Below the pieces are notes generated by a model. That model was given only the letters and a program-made list of their open reading frames with translations. It had not been told where the DNA came from and ran no database searches. The translations under genes were made by a program, and so were the position numbers. A stretch of 15,799 nucleotides of DNA from JAUIEH01 sp964483375 (GTDB lineage: Bacteria > Pseudomonadota > Alphaproteobacteria > Caulobacterales > Maricaulaceae): positions 1 through 15,799 of the forward strand of contig CAZABJ010000060.1 in assembly GCA_964483375.1 (NCBI GenBank), in the 5' to 3' direction. Positions 6,179-12,593 of this stretch are shown here, one piece after another; position 1 is the stretch's first letter; each line of letters opens with the position of its first letter.

Positions 6179-6900
6179 GCGTCGTCGCCGTCAGGCGTTT
6201 CAGCGGCTTCTTCGATGACGGTTTCGACCGGGGCGGCGGCCAATCCATCCAGGGCGGCGAGAACCGCCTCAACGCTCACGCGCTCGCGGTAACCGCCGTT
6301 TTGGCCGTAGACTTCCGCCTCATAAAGCGCGGCATCCACGACGCCGTCGGTGCCCAGCACGTAGGTGGTCGGGAAAGGCAGCCCATGTCCGCGATGACCC
6401 TCTGGGAATTGCGGATCAAGAACGTCCCAGGCGCGAATGATCTCGGACTCCGCGTCGGACAAGATCGGGAAACGGATCTGCTCGCGCGCGGCGAAGCCCG
6501 CAGCGCCCTCGACGGTGTCCGTGGTCACCACGGCGACGCCGTATCCGCGCTCAAAAAAGTCGTCCAACCGTTCGTTGATGTCGACCATTTGCGCCTGGCA
6601 AACCGGGCACCAGGCCGCGGCGCGGGAGAAATAGACCACCAGGCCTTCCGCGCCCGCGAGGTCCGCCAGGGTGCGCGCCTCGCCGGTTTGATCCGCCGCG
6701 TCGAGCGGGCTGGGAGCTGCATCCCCGACAGCCGGTCCAACCACCACGCTCGCGGCGTCAACCGCCTCTGAGGTTTCTGCGGCGTCATGGCCGTGGTCAT
6801 GCGCCCAGGCGACGGAAAGGGCGGCGGATGCGCCCAGGGCGAGCGCAGCCGCGGAACCGGCGGCGATAAGGCGAGCGCGAGACGAAGCGATCCGTGTCAT
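6172..6900 (-). CDS. Exported redoxin (AhpC/TSA-thioredoxin fold) with CPVC motif
   Basis: The 242-aa protein carries a signal peptide (MTRIASSRARL..., cleavage near AWA-H at 33), then a short His-rich stretch HDHGHD (34-39). A redoxin/peroxiredoxin-like domain follows (about 57-220): GDAAPSPLDAADQTGEARTL (59-78), VVYFSRAAAWCPVCQAQM (88-105) with the CPVC redox pair at 98-101, VVTTDTVEGAAGFAARE (124-140), FPILSD and LPFPTTYVLGTDGVV (174-188) with the thioredoxin-fold cis-proline region. It probably reduces or oxidises thiols or peroxides in the periplasm; substrate unknown. ATG 6900 is chosen because GGAGG lies 8 nt upstream; a longer frame to 6957 has no such site and would bury the signal peptide. 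The start is 21 nt from a perfect palindrome at 6921-6934. Its stop overlaps by 7 nt the stop of the convergent nuclease-like gene. Confidence 0.88.
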   Translation of the reverse strand: MTRIASSRARLIAAGSAAALALGASAALSVAWAHDHGHDAAETSEAVDAASVVVGPAVGDAAPSPLDAADQTGEARTLADLAGAEGLVVYFSRAAAWCPVCQAQMVDINERLDDFFERGYGVAVVTTDTVEGAAGFAAREQIRFPILSDAESEIIRAWDVLDPQFPEGHRGHGLPFPTTYVLGTDGVVDAALYEAEVYGQNGGYRERVSVEAVLAALDGLAAAPVETVIEEAAETPDGDDAY

Positions 6901-6920
6901 GGCGTTCCTCCGAAATAAGG

Positions 6921-6934
6921 TTACAGGCCTGTAA
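6921..6934. promoter_or_regulatory. Perfect 14-bp palindrome TTACAGGCCTGTAA, probable operator of the redoxin gene
   Basis: TTACAGG followed by CCTGTAA is an exact dyad lying 21-34 nt upstream of the redoxin ATG (minus strand), just outside its GGAGG ribosome-binding site. This A+T-containing symmetric site stands out in high-GC surroundings and is where a dimeric repressor would overlap the promoter or transcription start. The cognate regulator is not identifiable; none of the window's regulators clearly fits. Its distance to the divergent phosphatase gene start is about 187 nt, so it probably serves the redoxin gene. Confidence 0.55.
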
Positions 6935-7120
6935 TCTGCCCGACTGCGCTTCGACATGGCGCAAAGCTGGTCGGCGGGACACCCGTCTCACGCATTTCCC
7001 ACGCTCTTGTGATCGCCTGTGTGCGTCGGGGCCAAGCGCGCCGAGCGGGGAGGGGCGCTTGCGTCATCAAGACGTCAAGGAGGGAGGCTAAGGTGGCGTT
7101 GGGTTGAGAGGGAGAGAGCC

Positions 7121-8275
7121 ATGCGTGTCGCCGTCTTCGCGCTTGCGGCCGGCCTTGCCGCCGCCGGCTGCGCCAGCGTCACCGAGCCTGACATCGGTGC
7201 GGAAAACACGGCTGGTTCGGCGCAAGAGGCGCTGCGGTCGTTTTACGCCGGGCTTTCCTTCGAGCACCCCGCGTTGCCGAACGCGCGGGCGCCGGAGCTA
7301 GACGCGGTCTTCCAGCGCATCGCTTTGGGCTCCTGTCTCCGCCAGGACCTTCCCGGACCGACGCTGACGGCCGCCGCGGCCAGCGCGCCGGACGTGATGA
7401 TCATGATGGGCGACAATGTCTATGGCGACGCGGTCCGGGGCGACGCGTCCCTGCCGGAGTTGCGAGAGGCCTACGCCGACTTGGCGGCGCGCGAGGATAT
7501 GCAATCGCTGGCTGAAGCCGCGCCGATCCTCGCGGTGTGGGATGACCACGACTACGGCTTTAACGACGCCGGCGTGGAGTTCGCCTTCAAAGAATACGCT
7601 CAAGAGCTGTTCGCCGACTTTTTTCAGCTCGCCGCGGACGATCCGCGCCGGGCCCGCCCCGGGGCCTATGATTCGGCCGTCTACGGGCCTGAGGGCCGGC
7701 GCGTGCAAGTGATCCTTCTGGACACTCGGTATTTCCGCTCGCCCCTGGAGCGGGACGAGACCCGCGCCTACATCGTCGATCCCGACCCCGCCAACACCGT
7801 GTTGGGAGACGCGCAATGGGCGTGGTTGGACGAACAGCTGCGGGTTCCCGCCGAACTTCGCTTCATCGTTTCCTCCATCCAAATCGTCGCCGAAGGGCAT
7901 ACCTATGAGCGCTGGGGCAACTTCCCCACCGAGCGGCAGCGCTTGTTCGACTTGGTCGCCGAAACCGGCGCGGAAGGCGTCGTGTTTCTGTCGGGCGACC
8001 GGCACATCGCCGCGCTGTATCGCGATGAGGAGGCCGGCCCGTATCCGATGGTCGATTTCACGGTTTCCTCGCTCACGCACTCCTGGCGTGACGGGGCGGC
8101 CCGAGAGTTTGGACCGCATCAGGTCGAGCGAGCCGTCGGGGTCGAAAACTTCGGGTTGATCGACATTGATTGGGACGCTGAAGTCTTGGCGATGCGCGTC
8201 CTGGACGAAGCGGGCGAGGACTTGCAATCCCATCAGATCGCTTTCGCTGAGCTCCGGTCGACGTCCGCTGAGTAA
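7121..8275 (+). CDS. PhoD-like alkaline phosphatase, probable lipoprotein
   Basis: A 384-aa metallophosphatase of the PhoD-like family, predicted to hydrolyse phosphate mono- or diesters in the periplasm or on the envelope. Motifs: RIALGSCLRQ (66-75), DVMIMMGDNVYGD (91-103) with metal-ligand Asp98 and Asn99, AVWDDHDYGFNDAG (138-151) with the DDHD ligands, VILLDTRYFRSPL (197-209), FIVSSIQIVAEGH (248-260) and VVFLSGDRHIAAL (287-299) with the GDRH ligands. The N-terminus MRVAVFALAAGLAAAGC is a lipoprotein-type signal with Cys17 as the likely lipidation site. The ATG at 7121 follows GGGAGAGAG; an upstream extension to 7019 lacks a ribosome-binding site and would bury the signal. No Pho-box was recognised upstream. 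It is followed after 48 nt by the MFS-like gene, possibly in one transcript. Confidence 0.9.
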   Translation: MRVAVFALAAGLAAAGCASVTEPDIGAENTAGSAQEALRSFYAGLSFEHPALPNARAPELDAVFQRIALGSCLRQDLPGPTLTAAAASAPDVMIMMGDNVYGDAVRGDASLPELREAYADLAAREDMQSLAEAAPILAVWDDHDYGFNDAGVEFAFKEYAQELFADFFQLAADDPRRARPGAYDSAVYGPEGRRVQVILLDTRYFRSPLERDETRAYIVDPDPANTVLGDAQWAWLDEQLRVPAELRFIVSSIQIVAEGHTYERWGNFPTERQRLFDLVAETGAEGVVFLSGDRHIAALYRDEEAGPYPMVDFTVSSLTHSWRDGAAREFGPHQVERAVGVENFGLIDIDWDAEVLAMRVLDEAGEDLQSHQIAFAELRSTSAE

Positions 8276-8294
8276 GGGCGCAGGCGCTTGCATG

Positions 8295-8314
8295 CGTCGC
8301 AGTGAGATGCGACG
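8295..8314 (+). terminator. Short perfect hairpin between phosphatase and transporter genes
   Basis: CGTCGCA (8295-8301) pairs exactly with TGCGACG (8308-8314) around a 6-nt loop, 20 nt after the phosphatase stop and 9 nt before the transporter ATG. There is no T-tract, so it is not a classical intrinsic terminator. It may slow or reduce expression of the downstream gene or mark the mRNA end. It also occupies the place where the transporter's ribosome-binding site should be. Confidence 0.35.
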
Positions 8315-8323
8315 GGCATAGCC

Positions 8324-9625
8324 ATGCGCTCGCTGTCGCCACTCGCACTGACATTTCTCGCAGCCGCGCTCGCTCAAGCGGGCGGGGCGGCGCTCCTAAT
8401 CGCCGTTCCTCTGAAGCTTGCTGCAGCTGGCGAGAGCGCGGCGGCGATCGGCGGGGTGGGGGCGATGGCGCTGGCGGGGGCTTTGACCTCAGCCGCCGCG
8501 ACCCCGCTACTGGCGGCGCGCATCGGCGCAGTTCTGGTCGCGCTGGGGGCCGCCGCTACGCTGCTTGTCTTGAGCTTGGTTCTGGCGTTGCCGGCGGTTT
8601 TGGGGCTTTGGGGCGTGGTGTTGTTCCTGGTCGGAGCGGGGAACATCGCGCTCCACAGCGCGCTCGACGCGCTGCGCTGGGAGATCGCCGGGCCGGTGAG
8701 GCGTCTGCGTTGGTTCGAGACCGTGCAGATTGCGACGCTGACGGCGGGGACGGTTCTTGGCTTCGCGGCGGTCTCTCCCGCAGCCCCGGGCGGTGCGCTG
8801 GGCGCTTTGGCCGCGACGTTGTTCTTCGCGCTCTGTGTGGCCGCGATTGCGTTGACCGTCACGACCCTCAGCGAGGGTCCGGGCGATGCGTTCGCGGCGC
8901 GCGGACCGGAGGTTCCTCTTGCGGGCGGGTTTACGCGGGTCGCACCGAGCGCTGCGGCGGCTGCGGGTTTCGGCGGGTTCATAGCAGGGGCGATTGAACG
9001 ACTGGCGCCGCTGCACGCGGCTCAGTTCGACGCTGAGGCTCCGATGGCGGCCGCGGGCGGGTTTTTTATCGCGGTCAGTCTAGGCGCGGCGGCGGCCGTG
9101 CTGCTCGCCGGCCCTCTTAGCGCCAACCGTAATCCGCGGGTGCTCATCGGCGCGTTCGCCGGCGCCGGCGCCATCGCATGCGCCATGCTCGCGGTGTTTC
9201 CCGCCAGCGCCCCTTCGGTCATTTGGGCGAGCCTCGCCTTTGTGCTCGGCGCCGCGCTCGCGCCCCTGTTTACGCTGGCGTTGCTGCGCGCAGGCGACCG
9301 CGCCCCCCCGGAAAAACGCGCCGCTGCACGCCGCACCGTGTTCGCCGCCTGGGTCGCCGCTGGCGCATTGGGCGCCTTTCTCGGGGGCTGGGTGATGGCG
9401 TCGCCCGTGGCGGGTACGGGGTTGTTCTGGTTGCTGACGGGACTGCTGATCATGCTCGCGCTGATCATGTGGCGGCCCGTGCGTGACGGCGATGCGATGT
9501 TCGAACGCGCCCGCTACCCCGCCGCATTGCCGACAAGCCCCTACGCCGCGGACATCCGCACGGTCAGCTCGGCTCTCGAAAGCGCGGCCTCCCGCGAAGA
9601 GCCAAGCGGCCCGGCCATCGGCTGA
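8324..9625 (+). CDS. MFS-like multi-pass membrane transporter
   Basis: A 433-aa, Ala/Gly/Leu-rich integral membrane protein with about twelve hydrophobic helices in two halves, separated by a polar segment around residues 185-205 (SEGPGDAFAARGPEV). This is the layout of a major facilitator superfamily permease. RPVRDGDAMFERARYP begins a soluble C-terminal tail of about 45 residues. No motif identifies the substrate. The usual MFS motif A (GxxxDRxGRR) is not clear in the loop between helices 2 and 3, so the assignment rests on topology. The start at 8324 lacks a strong Shine-Dalgarno and lies just behind a hairpin. It is on the same strand as the phosphatase gene before it and the bufferin operon after it, which starts 147 nt downstream and probably has its own promoter. 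Confidence 0.75.
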   Translation: MRSLSPLALTFLAAALAQAGGAALLIAVPLKLAAAGESAAAIGGVGAMALAGALTSAAATPLLAARIGAVLVALGAAATLLVLSLVLALPAVLGLWGVVLFLVGAGNIALHSALDALRWEIAGPVRRLRWFETVQIATLTAGTVLGFAAVSPAAPGGALGALAATLFFALCVAAIALTVTTLSEGPGDAFAARGPEVPLAGGFTRVAPSAAAAAGFGGFIAGAIERLAPLHAAQFDAEAPMAAAGGFFIAVSLGAAAAVLLAGPLSANRNPRVLIGAFAGAGAIACAMLAVFPASAPSVIWASLAFVLGAALAPLFTLALLRAGDRAPPEKRAAARRTVFAAWVAAGALGAFLGGWVMASPVAGTGLFWLLTGLLIMLALIMWRPVRDGDAMFERARYPAALPTSPYAADIRTVSSALESAASREEPSGPAIG

Positions 9626-9718
9626 GGGCGTGCTGACACGTTCGTGACGCATCGCTTCCTCGCCGTGAGCAAACGTGAATCGCATTGCGCGCCGCGGCTC
9701 TGGACAGTGAGGGCGTCG

Positions 9719-9739
9719 GGACGGGCGGAGCCTCCGTCC
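9719..9739 (+). other. Small hairpin in the bufferin operon leader
   Basis: GGACGG (9719-9724) pairs with CCGTCC (9734-9739) around a 9-nt loop, 33 nt before the bufA start. The rest of the 147-nt intergenic region (9626-9772) shows no clear sigma-70 promoter and no box that I recognise as an ECF-sigma promoter; CACG-TT-CGTG (near 9637-9646) is a short symmetric motif of unknown meaning. The hairpin could belong to the 5' leader or to termination of the transporter transcript; there is no T-run. Confidence 0.25.
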
Positions 9740-9772
9740 TTGGCCAATGTCCCCTAAGTGTGGAGAGACCCC

Positions 9773-10174
9773 ATGACCGCATCGAAAAATATCGCCGCCG
9801 CCGCGTTCGCCGGCGCCGTCGCCCTCGCTATGTCCGCCGCCGCGTCCGCCGATGAGACCGACGTCGCTATTCCGGCTGGTCCCGGCGACGGCCTGAGCCT
9901 GGCCGAAGACGCGCCCGCCGAAGCGCGCGAAGCGTTTGACGCTTGGATCGGCGGCGAGCGGGTTCGACGTCGCAACCGCGAGCAGTGCTTCGGCATCGCT
10001 TTGGCGGGCGAGAATGATTGCGCGGCCGGCGCGGGCACGAGCTGTCAGGGCACCTCCACCATCGACTATCAAGGCAACGCCTGGACTTACGCGCCGCGCG
10101 GGGTCTGCAACTTCATCGTCACCCCGGAAGGTCTCGGTTCGACTGACGAGCTGGAGCGCAACAACCCAGTCTAG
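9773..10174 (+). CDS. bufA: Bufferin precursor peptide, BufA1 type (DUF2282)
   Basis: A 133-aa ribosomally made, post-translationally modified precursor. Residues 1-26 are a Sec signal peptide (MTASKN, Ala-rich core, ASA-D cleavage). Residues 27-68 form an acidic Ala-rich linker. The DUF2282 core has the conserved four-cysteine pattern EQCFGIALAGENDCAAG (C72, C83), GTSCQGTS (C91) and YQGNAW...RGVC (C112). In this family the MNIO enzyme BufB with BufC modifies cysteines (to thiooxazoles in the characterised Caulobacter bufferin), and the exported product chelates copper in the periplasm. After C112 a further 21 residues (to NNPV) extend the protein beyond the usual short ending. The ATG at 9773 has GGAGAG 8 nt upstream; a GTG at 9758 in frame has none. 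It is the first gene of bufABC-doxX, with 38 nt to bufB. Confidence 0.93.
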   Translation: MTASKNIAAAAFAGAVALAMSAAASADETDVAIPAGPGDGLSLAEDAPAEAREAFDAWIGGERVRRRNREQCFGIALAGENDCAAGAGTSCQGTSTIDYQGNAWTYAPRGVCNFIVTPEGLGSTDELERNNPV

Positions 10175-10212
10175 GGCTTGCTAGGCCGCTCGCCGAACCA
10201 AGGGTCGTCCGC

Positions 10213-11058
10213 ATGTCGCCAAACTCCCTCCCGCTGAGCGCCGGCGTCGGGTTGAAGCCCGAGCATTACCGGCCTGCGCTTGAGGCGGCGGCGGACGACC
10301 TTTGGGTTGAGGTGCATCCCGAAAACTACCTGACGCCAGGCGGGCCGCGGCTGGCTTGGCTGACCGCGATCCGCGAAAAGCGCGCGCTGTCTCTGCATGG
10401 CGTGGGATTGTCGCTCGGCGGCGCTGAACCGCCGGATGAAGACCATCTCGCCGCACTGCGGGCGTTGGCCGATCGGTTTGAACCCGCTTCCCTGTCCGAG
10501 CATGTGGCTTGGTCGGCGCGGGACGGAACGTATTTCGCCGACCTTCTGCCGACGCCCGCCACGCGCGCTGCGCTCGACCAGCTATGCGCGAACATCGAAC
10601 GCACGCAGGACGCGCTGGGTCGGTCGATCCTGATTGAAAACCCCGCGCTCTACATGGCGCTGCCCGGCGAGCTGGAAGAGCCCGATTTCCTCGCTGAAGC
10701 GTGCCGTCGAACGGGCTGCGGGCTCTTGCTCGATATCAACAATGTCTTCGTGAGCGCGCACAATCTCGGCCGCGACGCCCAGGCTTACCTCAACGCCATT
10801 CCCGGCGACCAGGTGGGGGAGATCCATTTGGCCGGCCATGCGCCGGATCAGGGGCTGGGCGGGGCGTTGTTGATCGACAGCCATGGCGCGCCGGTGAGCG
10901 AGGCCGTGTGGTCGCTCTACGAGAGCGCCGTGGCGCGTTTCGGCGCCAAGCCGACCTTGATCGAACGCGACGAAAATCTCCCGCCATTCGCAGAGTTGAT
11001 GGCCGAACGCGACCGCGCAGATGCGGTTCTCAGCATGGCGGCGCGCGAGCATGTCTGA
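10213..11058 (+). CDS. bufB: MNIO-family peptide-modifying enzyme BufB (DUF692)
   Basis: A 281-aa cytosolic multinuclear non-haem iron-dependent oxidative enzyme (formerly DUF692, TIM-barrel). It modifies cysteines of the BufA precursor with help from BufC. The metal-binding and family residues are all visible: EVHPENY (33-39), LHGVGLSLG (61-69, H62), LSEHVAWS (94-101, H97), IENPALY (141-147, E142), DINNVFVSAHNLG (174-186, D174, N177, H183), EIHLAGHAP (203-211, H205, H209), DSHGAPV (222-228) and LIERDENLPPF (249-259, E251). Length is normal for the family (about 275-290). Nothing essential appears missing, so the enzyme should be active. The ATG at 10213 has AGGG 9 nt upstream. Its last 8 nt overlap the bufC start, showing coupled translation of enzyme and partner. 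Confidence 0.95.
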   Translation: MSPNSLPLSAGVGLKPEHYRPALEAAADDLWVEVHPENYLTPGGPRLAWLTAIREKRALSLHGVGLSLGGAEPPDEDHLAALRALADRFEPASLSEHVAWSARDGTYFADLLPTPATRAALDQLCANIERTQDALGRSILIENPALYMALPGELEEPDFLAEACRRTGCGLLLDINNVFVSAHNLGRDAQAYLNAIPGDQVGEIHLAGHAPDQGLGGALLIDSHGAPVSEAVWSLYESAVARFGAKPTLIERDENLPPFAELMAERDRADAVLSMAAREHV

Positions 11059-11809
11059 GTTGTCTCGATTCCAAGACGCGTTCGCCGCCGCCATGACCTC
11101 TGGAGGAAGCGCGGCGCTGGGCGACTTCGTGGCCAACGAGGCGGAGCTCGCGCGCTTTGCGGTTTATCGAAACAACTTCGTCTCCGCCGCTGTCGGGGCG
11201 TTGAGGAAAAACTTCCCCGCCGTCGAGGCGCTTGTCGGGGCTGCGTTCTTCGCCGCGGCGGCGCGCGGCTATGTCGAAGCCGCCCCGCCGCGCGCGCGGA
11301 CGCTGACTTTCTATGGCGAGGGTTTCCCCGACTTCCTCGGCGCTTTCCCTCCCGCCCAGAGCTTGCCGTATCTGTGCGACGTCGCGCGTATCGACCGCGC
11401 CTATCTGACCGCGCTCTTCGCGCCCGAAGCCCCCGCGCTGGCCGCAGAAAAGCTGATGGGCACGCCTTCTGAGGCGATGGCGGCGCTTGCGCCCGGCCTG
11501 CACCCCAGCGCGCGCGTGGTCGGGTCCGACCATCCCGCCTACGCCATTTGGCGCACCTGTCGGGAGGACGATGAGCCCAAGCCGGTCGCCGCACACGCCG
11601 GCCCCCAGGCCGCGCTTGTCTGGCGCCCGGAGGCGGATGTGCGCCATCGCGTTCTGTCTCGCGGAGAGCGGGCCTTCTTCGCCGCAGTCGATAGGGGAGC
11701 GATCCTCGGGGAGGCCGCCGAGGCCGGCTTCGCCGCGGAGCCCGGCTTCGATTTGATGACGACGCTCGCCGGCGCGCTCGCCGCGAATGTTCTCGCCGAC
11801 ATACCCTAA
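11051..11809 (+). CDS. bufC: BufB partner protein BufC (DUF2063 N-terminal domain)
   Basis: A 252-aa cytosolic protein that pairs with the MNIO enzyme and is thought to recruit the precursor peptide. The N-terminal DUF2063 domain shows AELARFAVYRNNFVSAAVGA (31-50) with the signature YRNN, LRKNFPAVEALVGAAFF (51-67), YVEAAPPRARTLTFYGEGFP (74-93) and PYLCDVARIDRAYL (106-119). The C-terminal part (about 150-252) contains VWRPEADVRHRVLSRGERAFFAAVDRG (shown in part here) and a helical end, like the second domain that binds the RiPP leader or core in related partners. The ATG at 11051 lies within the end of bufB (overlap 8 nt, different frame); earlier in-frame starts at 11021 would overlap bufB much more and lose the conserved MSELSRFQ beginning. 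The next gene, doxX, starts 23 nt downstream. Confidence 0.93.
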   Translation: MSELSRFQDAFAAAMTSGGSAALGDFVANEAELARFAVYRNNFVSAAVGALRKNFPAVEALVGAAFFAAAARGYVEAAPPRARTLTFYGEGFPDFLGAFPPAQSLPYLCDVARIDRAYLTALFAPEAPALAAEKLMGTPSEAMAALAPGLHPSARVVGSDHPAYAIWRTCREDDEPKPVAAHAGPQAALVWRPEADVRHRVLSRGERAFFAAVDRGAILGEAAEAGFAAEPGFDLMTTLAGALAANVLADIP

Positions 11810-11832
11810 CATCGACCCTCAAGGACCGCGTC

Positions 11833-12447
11833 ATGATCGCCGTACTTCGCAACGCCAATCAGAGCGTCAACCAAATCGCCGCGCGCGCCGAACCGTTTGC
11901 GCTTCTGTTTTCCCGCTTGGTTTTGGCGAGCGTGTTTTGGCGTTCGGGATTGACCAAAGTGGAGACGGTGACCCTCTTCGAAGTCCCGTTTCCCCAATGG
12001 ATGAAATCGCTCTCGCTTCTGTTTTGGGGCGGAGATGCGGCGTCTGAGGGCCCGTTTCGCGTCCGCTTGCCCTTGCCGGTCATCAAAGAAGACACGTTCA
12101 TCTTCTTTCAGGACGACTTTTTCTACCGCTACATACCCGAAGGCTGTTGGGAAGACGGCGCGGGCGCAGGCTGCGCTGTCGTCTTTTTCGGCGTCAACGC
12201 CGCTGCGGTGCTCGCCACCATCGGGGAGTTGGCGTTCCCGCTGCTTCTCGCGGCGGGGCTGTTTACGCGGGTGAGCGCATTGGGTCTGTTGATCATGACG
12301 TTGGTCATCCAAATCCTTGTCTTCCCGACATTCTCCCACTGGCTGCAGCCGGCGATGTGGTGGGCGGCGCTGGCGCTGGTGCTGTTCGCCCGCGGCGGCG
12401 GCGCATGGAGCCTCGACCGGCGCTTCGGCTTTGACGGCGCGCGGTAA
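11833..12447 (+). CDS. bufD: DoxX-family membrane protein of the bufferin operon (BufD-like)
   Basis: A 204-aa inner-membrane protein with DoxX features: SRLVLASVFWRSGLTKVETV (27-46), a helix-forming GVNAAAVLATIGELAFPLLLAAGLFTRVSALGLLIMTLVIQ (start 120, shown only by its ends GVNAAAV and TLVIQ), and a last helix WWAALALVLFARGG (176-189). It has about four helices. DoxX proteins are quinone-linked or redox membrane proteins of uncertain role and are frequent last genes of bufferin operons. Between helices 1 and 2 there is a long loop (about 52-115) with GCWEDGAGAGC (C105, C114), which makes this protein larger than usual family members (about 130-170 aa). The ATG at 11833 follows AAGGA. The symbol reflects operon position and may differ between nomenclatures (gigD in the older Caulobacter naming). 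Confidence 0.85.
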   Translation: MIAVLRNANQSVNQIAARAEPFALLFSRLVLASVFWRSGLTKVETVTLFEVPFPQWMKSLSLLFWGGDAASEGPFRVRLPLPVIKEDTFIFFQDDFFYRYIPEGCWEDGAGAGCAVVFFGVNAAAVLATIGELAFPLLLAAGLFTRVSALGLLIMTLVIQILVFPTFSHWLQPAMWWAALALVLFARGGGAWSLDRRFGFDGAR

Positions 12448-12479
12448 GGCCGCCGCCGTCGATCGAGCCCTCCCGCCCG

Positions 12480-12509
12480 TTGCGTAGAATCGCGCTTCGG
12501 GTGCATAAC
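12480..12509 (+). promoter_or_regulatory. Possible sigma-70-type promoter for sucC
   Basis: TTGCGT (12480-12485) and CATAAC (12504-12509) are separated by 18 nt, a fair spacing for a housekeeping promoter, in the 146-nt gap between the doxX and sucC genes. Both boxes match the consensus only partly. A transcript from here would include the hairpin at 12539-12561 in the sucC leader. Confidence 0.3.
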
Positions 12510-12538
12510 GCCTTCGCGATCGGTCCCGATCCTCGCCA

Positions 12539-12561
12539 GCGCGCGCTGACGCAGCGCGCGC
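12539..12561 (+). terminator. Strong hairpin in the sucC leader or after the bufferin operon
   Basis: GCGCGCGCTG (12539-12548) and CAGCGCGCGC (12552-12561) form a perfect 10-bp stem with a 3-nt loop (ACG). A short TTTT occurs 8 nt further on (12570-12573), too far for a classical intrinsic terminator. It could end the bufferin operon transcript, or, if sucC is transcribed from the upstream gap, act in the 5' leader. Confidence 0.45.
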
Positions 12562-12593
12562 GCCCGCATGTTTTGCTGAAGGCGCGCTTTCCG

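Noticed and set aside
6901..6957. Upstream extension of the redoxin gene to an ATG at 6957
   Set aside because: It would put about 19 residues before a clear signal peptide, would translate through the palindrome and ribosome-binding site, and has no Shine-Dalgarno of its own.
9626..9772. An ECF-sigma promoter for the bufferin operon
   Set aside because: Caulobacter bufferin-type operons are known to be under an ECF sigma factor, but I could not find a convincing pair of boxes here and no sigma/anti-sigma gene is in the window.
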